Positions 1-6,471 of a stretch of 60,526 nucleotides of DNA are shown here, in pieces (the first letter of the stretch is position 1; every line of letters starts with the position of its first letter). The notes under the pieces were generated by a model. It did no database searches. It saw only the letters and a program-made list of their open reading frames with translations, and was not told the DNA's origin. The position numbers and the translations under genes are program-made. The DNA is taken from assembly GCA_016290295.1 (NCBI GenBank), contig JAEETJ010000017.1, positions 1 to 60,526 of the forward strand. Reading direction: 5' to 3'. The stretch comes from Bacteroidales bacterium (GTDB lineage Bacteria; Bacteroidota; Bacteroidia; Bacteroidales; WCHB1-69).

Positions 1-123
1 GTCGCATTTGGCCTTGGTACGGCTGGCCAACATGATTTCGGTAAAAACTTCAGGAACGGAAGCACATTTGTGTGCCACTACTGCGCCAACACCTCCGGCG
101 CCAATGATTAATACTCTTGCCAT
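1..123 (-). CDS. Carboxynorspermidine/saccharopine dehydrogenase-like protein, N-terminus only
   Basis: The first 41 codons of a minus-strand gene that runs off the left edge of the window. The start is the ATG at 121-123. The visible protein opens with a Rossmann nucleotide-binding stretch (IIGAGGVG at residues 6-13), followed by VVAHKC and the segment LASRTKAKCD. This is the pattern of the carboxynorspermidine dehydrogenase/synthase branch of the saccharopine dehydrogenase family, which makes carboxynorspermidine for the alternative spermidine pathway used by gut Bacteroidota. A saccharopine reductase is the alternative; the fragment alone cannot separate them. A -7-like element TATTTTTG (minus strand, 182-189) precedes it. 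Confidence 0.75.
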   Translation of the reverse strand, partial: MARVLIIGAGGVGAVVAHKCASVPEVFTEIMLASRTKAKCD

Positions 124-181
124 TTTTTTCTATTTTATTTTGATGAAGAAGCGGATGCCCGCTTTGCCATTGTTTCCGATG

Positions 182-215
182 CAAAAATACAAAAAATAAT
201 TAGTTAATTAGCAAA
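182..215 (-). promoter_or_regulatory. Candidate promoter of the left-edge dehydrogenase gene
   Basis: On the minus strand a TATTTTTG -7 element (182-189) matches the Bacteroidota consensus TAnnTTTG. A TTTG (reverse complement of 212-215) lies 22 nt upstream and belongs to the octad repeat array. The spacing is longer than the usual 19 nt, so the -33 assignment is weak. Confidence 0.4.
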
Positions 216-282
216 TTAGTTAATGTGCTAATTATCAATGTGCTAATGTGCCAATGAAATTAGCAAAATAGCAAATGAAATA
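196..282. repeat. AT-rich octad repeat array (AATTAGCA/AATTAGTT/AATGTGCT words)
   Basis: A run of degenerate words of about 8 nt built on AATTAGCA, AATTAGTT, AATGTGCT and ATGTGCCA. The same words recur at about 11850-11890, 18060-18101, 20143-20180, 20379-20450, 32460-32496, 34808-34828, 35948-36112, 38537-38612, 45873-45903 and 46859-46935, always between genes. The array lies between the start of the dehydrogenase gene and the end of lpxB. No reading frame or protein-binding site is evident. Confidence 0.8.
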
Positions 283-283
283 A

Positions 284-361
284 GGGGGAGTCTCGCACTT
301 CGTGCTCGAGGGGAGTGGACTTTGTCCAAAGGGGAGTCTCATGCTACGCATTCGAGGGGAG
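284..361. repeat. GGGGAG-punctuated hairpin array (copy 1)
   Basis: GGGGAG blocks at 285-290, 310-315, 331-336 and 356-361 separate three small palindromes: GCAC-ttc-GTGC, GGAC-ttt-GTCC and ATGC-tac-GCAT, each with a 3-nt loop. The stems differ in sequence but keep pairing, which suggests selection for a hairpin. The array overlaps the 3' end of lpxB and supplies its last codons and stop. Related arrays lie at 11901-11977 and 57140-57236. Confidence 0.8.
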
Positions 362-1480
362 TTTTCTAATCCCTAATATCACTTCTGCCGCATTATCAGA
401 CGCTTTGCTGTCAGCCAGAACCTGGTGCAGTTGCGCATAGTCCTCCTTCATGCGGCTGATGTTGGCCTCATCGAAGGTGATTTTCTCAAATTCCTCAGCT
501 AAACGCTTGCTATTCATTTCATACTGAATCAATTCCGTCACCACAGGCTTATCTAAGATGAGATTCACTAAACTGATGTAGTTGATGCCTTTGATGAGGT
601 GCTTGGCAATCACGTAGGATATGGCGCTGCCACGGTAACACACCACCTGTGGGGTGCCCAAGAGTGCTGTTTCCAAAGTGGCAGTGCCCGAAGTGACCAA
701 GGCCGACTTGGCATTCAGCAGCAAAGGGTAGGTTTGATCAATGACGAGAGGAAAACCAGAATCTTTCAAGTATTTATCATACAATGATTTATCCTGCCAT
801 TTTACCCCTGACACAACAAATTGGAATTGTGGGTACTGTTTGGCTACTTCCACCATCACCGGCAGCATTTTGACAATTTCCTGCTTGCGACTGCCAGGAA
901 GAATAGCTACTATTTCTCTGTCATCCAATTGGTTGAGTAAACGGAACTGTTGCACCGCCTCGCTGTCACGGATGTCACTGTCGATGGCATCCAGCAGCGG
1001 ATGTCCCACAAAATGCACGGGTACATTGTGTTTTTCGTAAAATTCTTTCTCAAAGGGAAGAATCACAATCATTTCATCCACAAATTGTTGGATTTTTTTG
1101 ATGCGGTTTTTCTTCCATGCCCACACTTGGGGAGAAATATAATACACCACCTTGATGCCGTTGTTATGGGCAAATTCGGCCACCCGCAGATTGAAGCCAG
1201 GATAGTCGATGAGGATAAGCACATCGGGTTCGTACATTAGGAGGTCGATTTCACAAATTTTAATATTGTTGAGAATCTGACGTAAATGCAATGCTACCTC
1301 TAAAAAACCCATAAAGGCCATGTCGCGGTAATGCTTCACCAATTCCCCTCCTGCCGCTTCCATCAAGTCACCGCCCCAGCAGCGGAAATCCGCCTCCGGG
1401 TCGCGTTGTTGGAGAGCTTTCATCAGGTTGGAACCATGAAGATCGCCCGATGCCTCACCGGCAACGATATAATATTTCAT
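344..1480 (-). CDS. lpxB: Lipid-A-disaccharide synthase LpxB
   Basis: LpxB (GT19) condenses UDP-2,3-diacylglucosamine with lipid X to form the lipid A disaccharide at the inner face of the cytoplasmic membrane. The protein (378 residues) shows the family start GEASGDLHG, the central YYISPQVWAW segment, FVGHPLLD, ILPGSRKQE and the C-terminal VTSGTATLET block, and has normal length. It lies 20 nt downstream of the YqeY-type gene on the same strand, so the two may be co-transcribed. The last residues (KLPSNA) and the TAG stop are encoded by a GGGGAG-type hairpin repeat (344-361), so the native C-terminus has probably been replaced by repeat sequence. Function is certain; the tail change is unlikely to matter for catalysis. 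Confidence 0.96.
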   Translation of the reverse strand: MKYYIVAGEASGDLHGSNLMKALQQRDPEADFRCWGGDLMEAAGGELVKHYRDMAFMGFLEVALHLRQILNNIKICEIDLLMYEPDVLILIDYPGFNLRVAEFAHNNGIKVVYYISPQVWAWKKNRIKKIQQFVDEMIVILPFEKEFYEKHNVPVHFVGHPLLDAIDSDIRDSEAVQQFRLLNQLDDREIVAILPGSRKQEIVKMLPVMVEVAKQYPQFQFVVSGVKWQDKSLYDKYLKDSGFPLVIDQTYPLLLNAKSALVTSGTATLETALLGTPQVVCYRGSAISYVIAKHLIKGINYISLVNLILDKPVVTELIQYEMNSKRLAEEFEKITFDEANISRMKEDYAQLHQVLADSKASDNAAEVILGIRKLPSNA

Positions 1481-1500
1481 CTGTTGAAATTAGGTGAAAA

Positions 1501-1950
1501 TTATGATAATAAGGATTTTACAATCTCAGAAATGGTTTTGTTGTCGGCTTTGCCAGCTAATTGTTTGGAAGCCATGCCCATTGCTTTGCCCATTTCTTTG
1601 ATGCTTGAAATGTTATTGTCGGCAATAATTTTCTGCACCACTTCCTTGATTTCGTCAGCAGAAAGCTGCTTGGGTAAATACTGTGCAATTACTTCATACT
1701 GAGCCATTTCTTCTTCGTACAAATCCTGACGGTTCTGGGCTTTGTAAAGTTCAGCTGATTCTTTGCGCTGTTTCACCAATTTCTGCAGCAAGGCTAATTC
1801 TGCCTCAGGGGCAACCTCGTCACTGCCGCCTTTTTCAGTTTTCAGCAACAAAATAGCGGATTTGATGGCACGCAGGGCATTCAGTTTTTCTTTCTCTTTA
1901 GCCAGCATAGCGGCTTTGATGTCGTCGTTGATTTTTTGTTCTAAAGACAT
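1501..1950 (-). CDS. GatB/YqeY domain protein
   Basis: A 149-residue YqeY-family protein beginning MSLEQKINDD and carrying the family motifs LLQKLVKQRKES, IAQYLPKQLS and the C-terminal EMGKAMGMASKQLAGKAD. The helical domain is homologous to the tRNA-binding tail domain of GatB amidotransferase; the free-standing form has no firmly established function, though a role in tRNA-linked amidation is often supposed. I chose the ATG at 1948-1950; a TTG nine bases upstream is in frame but less likely. It precedes lpxB by 20 nt and is divergent from hypB. Confidence 0.9.
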   Translation of the reverse strand: MSLEQKINDDIKAAMLAKEKEKLNALRAIKSAILLLKTEKGGSDEVAPEAELALLQKLVKQRKESAELYKAQNRQDLYEEEMAQYEVIAQYLPKQLSADEIKEVVQKIIADNNISSIKEMGKAMGMASKQLAGKADNKTISEIVKSLLS

Positions 1951-2042
1951 AATATTCAATAATAAATGTTACAAAACAGGTTTTATATCCTTCTTTTGCC
2001 TCTTTGGGCAAAATCGGAGCGACAAAGATAAACAAAATTTCG

Positions 2043-2050
2043 TATCTTTG
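2043..2050 (+). promoter_or_regulatory. Candidate -7 element upstream of hypB
   Basis: TATCTTTG matches TAnnTTTG exactly and lies 39 nt before the hypB start codon, giving a leader of about 30 nt. No convincing TTTG lies 19 nt further upstream, so only the -7 element is called. It would drive the five-gene cluster ending at 7563. Confidence 0.5.
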
Positions 2051-2089
2051 CAGAGAAAATTTGTAAGATACTCGATAGAATTAGATATT

Positions 2090-2761
2090 ATGGATGAGGT
2101 AAAAGTAATAGAAATCAAAAAAAGTGTGTTCGCTGATAATGACAAGGCTGCGGATGAACTTCGTAAAGAGCTGAAACAAAAGGGTGTATATCTGCTTAAC
2201 GTGATGTCTTCGCCAGGCAGCGGAAAAACCACCACCCTCATCCAGACCATCAATCGTATCAAAGACCAAATCCGAGTGGCAGTGATGGAAGCCGACATTG
2301 ACAGCGATGTGGATGCTGTGAAAATCAAGGAGGCAACGGGAATCCCGTCTATACAGTTGCATACGGGTGGTATGTGTCACCTTGATGCGGAAATGACTCG
2401 TCAGGGGCTGGATAACGTGGGCTTGGAGGATGTGGATTTGGTAATCCTCGAGAATGTCGGCAATCTGGTTTGTCCCGCTGAATTCGATACCGGTAGTTGC
2501 CGCAATGTGATGATTCTTTCCGTGCCCGAAGGCGATGACAAAGCCCTGAAATATCCTTTGATGTTTTCGGTGTGCGATGTTGTTCTTGTCAATAAAACCG
2601 ATGTTTTGCCGTATTTTGATTTCGATATGGAAAAATGTTCAAAAAATATTCATGAGCGCAATCCTCAAGCGAAAATCATCCCCATCTCCGCCAAAACTGG
2701 CGATGGCGTGGATGCTTTCGCCGACTGGCTCCTCCACGAAGTTATGAGATGGAAAGCGTAA
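2090..2761 (+). CDS. hypB: HypB-type nickel-insertion GTPase
   Basis: A 223-residue SIMIBI-class GTPase of the HypB family, which normally releases nickel to [NiFe]-hydrogenase precursors with HypA. The P-loop SSPGSGKTT is at residues 40-48, the family metal site G-M-C96-H97-LDA follows, then ENVGNLVCP, the base-recognition NKTD and the ISAKTGDG end. The N-terminal His-rich or CxxCGC extension of some HypB proteins is absent. The ATG at 2090 is used although the frame is open far upstream, because homology begins there and a TATCTTTG element lies 40 nt before it. It is the first gene of a cluster with a large flavoprotein, HypA and two membrane proteins; no hydrogenase, urease or HypCDEF gene is nearby, so its client is unknown. 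Confidence 0.93.
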   Translation: MDEVKVIEIKKSVFADNDKAADELRKELKQKGVYLLNVMSSPGSGKTTTLIQTINRIKDQIRVAVMEADIDSDVDAVKIKEATGIPSIQLHTGGMCHLDAEMTRQGLDNVGLEDVDLVILENVGNLVCPAEFDTGSCRNVMILSVPEGDDKALKYPLMFSVCDVVLVNKTDVLPYFDFDMEKCSKNIHERNPQAKIIPISAKTGDGVDAFADWLLHEVMRWKA

Positions 2762-2771
2762 ATGTGTGAAT

Positions 2772-2812
2772 TTTAATTATCAATTGTCAATTATCAACTA
2801 TCAATTTACTCG
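2772..2812. repeat. Heptad repeat, TCAATTA/TCAATTG family
   Basis: Successive 7-nt words (ttatcaa, ttgtcaa, ttatcaa, ctatcaa) fill the gap between hypB and the flavoprotein gene. The same family lies at about 5642-5666, 13516-13547, 17806-17846 and 46004-46041. It ends three bases before the ATG at 2815, so any ribosome recruitment signal must lie in or around the repeat. Confidence 0.75.
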
Positions 2813-2814
2813 AT

Positions 2815-5640
2815 ATGCCTGAAATGTCCAACAAATTTGTTCCCAAACACAGAGGGGACAAGAATCCGAATCCAAAATTGATCAAATTTGTCCGTCATGT
2901 TACGGACCGCGTTCCCGGAAAGATTAAAATGACCACCGATGCTCCCGAGTACTGGGGTCTCGCATGCATTTTCGAAGATGAAATGGATGCTGTGACCCGT
3001 GAGGCTTCGTTGGATTTGCTGTTGGATATGCTTCCTGGCAACTTTTTTAAAGTGAGAGAGCATCATAGTTATGCTCAGCTTCACGAGTGGAACGCCAAAA
3101 AGCATTATACCCCGGATGACAAGTCCTTTGACGAACTGCTTGATAAGCTGGCTTATTTCGGTATGTTGGAATATGACTATGGTGACAAATATACTAAGGA
3201 AGGCCCCGTGCCTGGTACTTCTTTCGAACGCAAGGACCGTATTTACTGGGTGCCGATGTTCGTTCCGGGTAGTGCGGAATACACAAACATGAATGTGGAG
3301 TTGATGGACAAACATCCAGAGTTGGCGATGTTCTTTGAAAGAATGACATTCCTGCCGTTGGAGAAAGTCACTCCGATGGTGCCTATGGGTGGCTCAGGCA
3401 TAGGCATGCATGTGATTCCTGTTGAGAAAGCCATCAGCATGGTGAACGAAACCGCCGATATCGAGCATATCTCTTATTGGCTCAAACGCTATGAAGGCCA
3501 CCTTGCTGTGGGTATTTGCTCGTGCCGTTATGGCCGCAAAAAACTCGAAGAAGGCTGTGCCGACGATTACCGTGATTGGTGCATTGGCGTAGGCGATATG
3601 GCCGAGTATCTGGTGGAAACCAACCGTGGCCATTATATCAGCTACGATGAGGCAATGGATATTCTGAAGAAAGCCGAGGATCATGGTTTTGTACATCAAG
3701 TGACCAATATCGATGGCGAAGGCAAGATATTCGCTATCTGCAATTGTAATGTAAAGATTTGTAATGCTTTAAGAACATCTCAATTATTTAACACTCCGAA
3801 TTTGTCGCGTAGTGCTTATGTGGCGAAAGTGGATCCTTCCAGTTGCGTGGCTTGCGGACGCTGCGTGGAATACTGTCCTGCTGGAGCCGTCAGACTGGGG
3901 CAGAAGCTGTGTACCAAACACGGCGAACAGACCTATCCCAAGCAGGAACTGCCTGATGCCAGCAAGTGGGGTCCCCATAAATGGGATGAGGATTATCGTG
4001 ATAAGAACCGTATCAACTGTTATCCGACGGGCACAGCACCTTGCAAGACCGCTTGTCCTGCCCATATCGCTGTGCAGGGCTATCTGAAGAAAGCCGCCGA
4101 AGGCAAATATACCGAAGCTTTGGAATTGATTAAGCGCGAGAATCCATTTCCGGCAGTGTGCGGTCGCGTGTGCAACCGCCGTTGCGAGGATGCTTGCACA
4201 CGTGGCACTATTGACCAACCGATAGCCATTGATGCGGTGAAGAAGTTCATTGCAGAGCAGGATTTGAAGGCGGATACCCGCTTTGTGCCGGAGGTGAATA
4301 TCTGTTCCAACGTACAGGAGTACTGGGAAGAGAAAATCGCCATTATCGGTGGCGGTCCCGCTGGTTTGAGTTGTGCCTATTATCTGGCTACCATGGGCTA
4401 TAAACCTACTGTGTTCGAGAAGAACGAGATTCCCGGTGGTATGTTGCAATACGGTATACCCTCCTATAAATTGGACAAAGAGGTCATCAAGGCCGAAATC
4501 GACATCATGCGTGAGATAGGTGTGGAGATACGCACGGGGGTGGAAGTAGGCAAAGATATAACCATCCAGCAATTGCGTGAACAAGGTTACAAGGGATTTT
4601 ATGTGGCCATTGGCTGCCAAGGAGGCAAGCTGCCTGGTATCACGGGCGAGACGCTTCCAGGAACCACTACTGCTATTGATTTCCTGCACGATGCCAACTG
4701 TGGCAAGGTGAAAGTGGAAGGTAATGTGGTCGTGGTAGGCGGTGGCAACGTGGCGATTGATGCCGCTCGTGTGGCCAAACGCAGTGGGGCTGCTTCAGTA
4801 ACAATGCTTTCATTGGAAACTGAAGACATTATGCCCGCTTCTTTGGAAGAGCGTTGCGAGGCACGTGAGGACGGTGTGGTAATCAATCCCGGCTGGGGTC
4901 CGAAAGAGGTGCTCGGTACGGATAAAGTCAGCGGCATCGTTTTCAAAAAATGTACTTCCGTATATGATGCAGAACATAGATTCTCACCACAATATGATGA
5001 GAATGAAACTATCACATTGGAAGCCGACATGGTCATTTTCGCCATCGGTCAGACTGTCATTTTGAAAGACCTGCTGAAGGATAGTAAAGTGGAATTTGTC
5101 AGAGGTGTCTATCCTGTGGCCGACAAGTTGACTTACCAAACGGCGGAGGAAGACATTTTTGTGGGCGGTGACGTGTTTACGGGACCCAAATTTGCCATTG
5201 ATGCCATCGCTGCGGGAAAAGAGGCTGCCGAGAGTTTGCACCGTTATGTGCAACACGGACACATGACCATCGGACGTAACCGCCGCGACTTTATCGAGCT
5301 GGATAAAGATGACATCGTGGTGGAAAGCTATGACAACTCATCCCGTCAGGTTGAAGGCCATGAAGCCAAGGAGAATCCGTTCAAGGAATACATGGTGACC
5401 CTCACCGAGGAACAGGTGCGCAAGGAAACGGCTCGTTGCCTCTCGTGTGGCGCTTCGGTGGTTGATGAGAACCGCTGTATCGGTTGTGGTATTTGCACCA
5501 CCAAGTGCGGCTTCGATGCCATTCATCTCTTCCGCGACAACCCCGAGGCCAGTGTCATGCGCACTTCCGAGGACAAATTCAGCGGAATCTTGCCCTACAT
5601 GCTCAAACGCACCGGAAAGATCATTTTCGGCAAAAAATAA
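2815..5640 (+). CDS. Fe-S/FAD NAD(P)-linked oxidoreductase fusion, HypAB-associated
   Basis: A 941-residue cytoplasmic multi-cofactor protein. Residues 1-340 are a Cys-rich domain with two clusters of Cys: C235, C237, C248, C256 and C309, C311, C316. A ferredoxin motif follows (C344, C347, C350, C354). Residues 402-470 form the Fer4_20/GltD linker (C410, C414, C449, C453, C457, C461) known to carry clusters in glutamate-synthase small subunits and dihydropyrimidine dehydrogenase. The FAD motif GGGPAG is at 512-517 and the NAD(P) motif GGGNVA at 642-647. A last ferredoxin-like module (CIGCGICTTKC) lies near residue 897. This wires NAD(P)H, FAD and several Fe-S clusters to an unknown acceptor. 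It sits between hypB and hypA. A stand-alone GltD is excluded by length and by the N-terminal third; no gltB is present. The substrate is not predictable from sequence. Confidence 0.85.
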   Translation: MPEMSNKFVPKHRGDKNPNPKLIKFVRHVTDRVPGKIKMTTDAPEYWGLACIFEDEMDAVTREASLDLLLDMLPGNFFKVREHHSYAQLHEWNAKKHYTPDDKSFDELLDKLAYFGMLEYDYGDKYTKEGPVPGTSFERKDRIYWVPMFVPGSAEYTNMNVELMDKHPELAMFFERMTFLPLEKVTPMVPMGGSGIGMHVIPVEKAISMVNETADIEHISYWLKRYEGHLAVGICSCRYGRKKLEEGCADDYRDWCIGVGDMAEYLVETNRGHYISYDEAMDILKKAEDHGFVHQVTNIDGEGKIFAICNCNVKICNALRTSQLFNTPNLSRSAYVAKVDPSSCVACGRCVEYCPAGAVRLGQKLCTKHGEQTYPKQELPDASKWGPHKWDEDYRDKNRINCYPTGTAPCKTACPAHIAVQGYLKKAAEGKYTEALELIKRENPFPAVCGRVCNRRCEDACTRGTIDQPIAIDAVKKFIAEQDLKADTRFVPEVNICSNVQEYWEEKIAIIGGGPAGLSCAYYLATMGYKPTVFEKNEIPGGMLQYGIPSYKLDKEVIKAEIDIMREIGVEIRTGVEVGKDITIQQLREQGYKGFYVAIGCQGGKLPGITGETLPGTTTAIDFLHDANCGKVKVEGNVVVVGGGNVAIDAARVAKRSGAASVTMLSLETEDIMPASLEERCEAREDGVVINPGWGPKEVLGTDKVSGIVFKKCTSVYDAEHRFSPQYDENETITLEADMVIFAIGQTVILKDLLKDSKVEFVRGVYPVADKLTYQTAEEDIFVGGDVFTGPKFAIDAIAAGKEAAESLHRYVQHGHMTIGRNRRDFIELDKDDIVVESYDNSSRQVEGHEAKENPFKEYMVTLTEEQVRKETARCLSCGASVVDENRCIGCGICTTKCGFDAIHLFRDNPEASVMRTSEDKFSGILPYMLKRTGKIIFGKK

Positions 5641-5641
5641 C

Positions 5642-5666
5642 TGTCAACTATCAATGGTCAACTAGC
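5642..5666. repeat. Heptad repeat, TCAACTA variant
   Basis: Words tcaacta, tcaatgg, tcaacta fill the 29-nt gap between the flavoprotein gene and the GTG start of hypA. Confidence 0.6.
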
Positions 5667-5669
5667 AAA

Positions 5670-6011
5670 GTGCACGAATTAGGTATTGTCTTCTATATCA
5701 TCAAGGACGTCAAGCAAGTGGCGGAAGAACACCATGTAAACCACGTTTCAAGCGTGGTGATGAACATCGGTGAAGTTTCCACGATTGTGCCTTCATATCT
5801 CACCGATTGCTGGCGTTGGGCGGCCGATAAGGAAGAGTTACTGAAAGGTTGTGCTTTGGAAATAAACCTCATCCCTGCAGTGACCTGGTGCGATAACTGC
5901 AAAAAAGAATATGAAACTGTAAAGTTCGGCAAGACCTGTCCGCATTGCAACAGCAACAACACCTGGTTGCTTCGCGGCAACGAAGTCGAAATCAACAGTA
6001 TCATCATATAA
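5670..6011 (+). CDS. hypA: HypA-type nickel metallochaperone
   Basis: A 113-residue HypA/HybF-family protein that would bind nickel through its N-terminal Met-His-Glu and hold zinc in a C-terminal rubredoxin-like knuckle. The zinc ligands are C74-D-N-C77 and C90-P-H-C93. The start is the GTG at 5670, which gives M-H-E-L-G-I, the invariant HypA N-terminus containing nickel-ligand His2; a longer upstream frame reads through the end of the preceding gene and is not credible. The gene is 29 nt behind the flavoprotein gene, with heptad repeat in between. HypA with HypB normally implies nickel insertion into [NiFe]-hydrogenase or, in Helicobacter, urease; neither is present in this window. Confidence 0.93.
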   Translation: MHELGIVFYIIKDVKQVAEEHHVNHVSSVVMNIGEVSTIVPSYLTDCWRWAADKEELLKGCALEINLIPAVTWCDNCKKEYETVKFGKTCPHCNSNNTWLLRGNEVEINSIII

Positions 6012-6048
6012 CCCTTAACTTTTAATTTTTAACGTTTAACAGAATAAT
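6012..6048. repeat. Heptad repeat, TTTAACT family
   Basis: The gap between hypA and the next gene reads as the words cttaact, tttaatt, tttaacg, tttaac. It belongs to a different word family from the repeats in the two preceding gaps of the same cluster. Confidence 0.55.
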
Positions 6049-6393
6049 ATGTGTTGTTTTTTAGTCCCTTTAACAGAAGCGATAGCAACAAGTGCCTATC
6101 GTAAAATCAATAAAGATTCTTTGGAAAAGTCCGAATCCGCTCTCAAACGACATGTTCCCGCATTGGAGAAGATGTTGTGGGGTGGTTCGCTGATGCTCAT
6201 GGTGGATCATGCCATCAATGGAGAGCTCAGCCTGAGTTTCCCCTTTTTCACGGCATTAGGCACGGAAGGCGGTTTTGCCGTCATGCTTCGTGAGATGCTA
6301 ACCGTGGGTGTTCCCATGGCGTTGGTGCTGACGGCTGCATGGGCAGTTTATGCGTTGGTCAAAGAACATCGAACACGCACCGTAACCATGTAG
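6049..6393 (+). CDS. Small membrane protein with N-terminal Cys-Cys motif
   Basis: A 114-residue protein of no named family. It begins MCCFLVPLTEAI, followed by a basic/acidic stretch (residues 17-38). A hydrophobic region near residues 40-57 (MLWGGSLMLMVDHAI), a short FPFFTALG segment and a clear membrane helix near 83-104 (VGVPMALVLTAAWAVYALV) suggest two or three membrane passages. The adjacent cysteines at positions 2 and 3 and a conserved-looking VDH in the first helix could be metal or cluster ligands, but this is speculation. From memory, similar small proteins occur in clostridia beside the same kind of neighbours. It lies 37 nt after hypA and 78 nt before the polytopic membrane protein, and probably works with them. 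Confidence 0.75.
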   Translation: MCCFLVPLTEAIATSAYRKINKDSLEKSESALKRHVPALEKMLWGGSLMLMVDHAINGELSLSFPFFTALGTEGGFAVMLREMLTVGVPMALVLTAAWAVYALVKEHRTRTVTM

Positions 6394-6427
6394 AAACTTG
6401 CCATGGCATGTCTTTACTGAGATGTAC

Positions 6428-6470
6428 AACAATTCAACAACTAAACATATCAACAATTAAACCATTAAAT
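6428..6470. repeat. Octad repeat, CAACAATT/AAACAATT family
   Basis: Words caacaatt, caacaact, aaacatat, caacaatt, aaaccatt lie immediately before the ATG at 6472. A related inverted-sense version (TTGAATTG) occurs near 45931-45968. Confidence 0.6.
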
Positions 6471-6471
6471 T

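Noticed and set aside
196-282. CRISPR array
   Set aside because: Units are 7-8 nt and degenerate, without spacers or cas genes.
1763-2089. N-terminal extension of hypB
   Set aside because: The frame is open but overlaps the YqeY gene and lacks homology; a TATCTTTG element lies within it, just before the real ATG.
3784-4689. 301-codon minus-strand open frame inside the flavoprotein gene
   Set aside because: It is the antisense of a strongly conserved coding region, has no promoter or domain, and reads as low-meaning sequence.
5484-5669. N-terminal extension of hypA
   Set aside because: It reads through the end of the flavoprotein gene; the GTG at 5670 gives the required M-H-E start.
2090-6011. 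[NiFe]-hydrogenase or urease operon
   Set aside because: HypA and HypB are present, but no hydrogenase large or small subunit, HypCDEF, HycI-type protease or urease gene is in the window.
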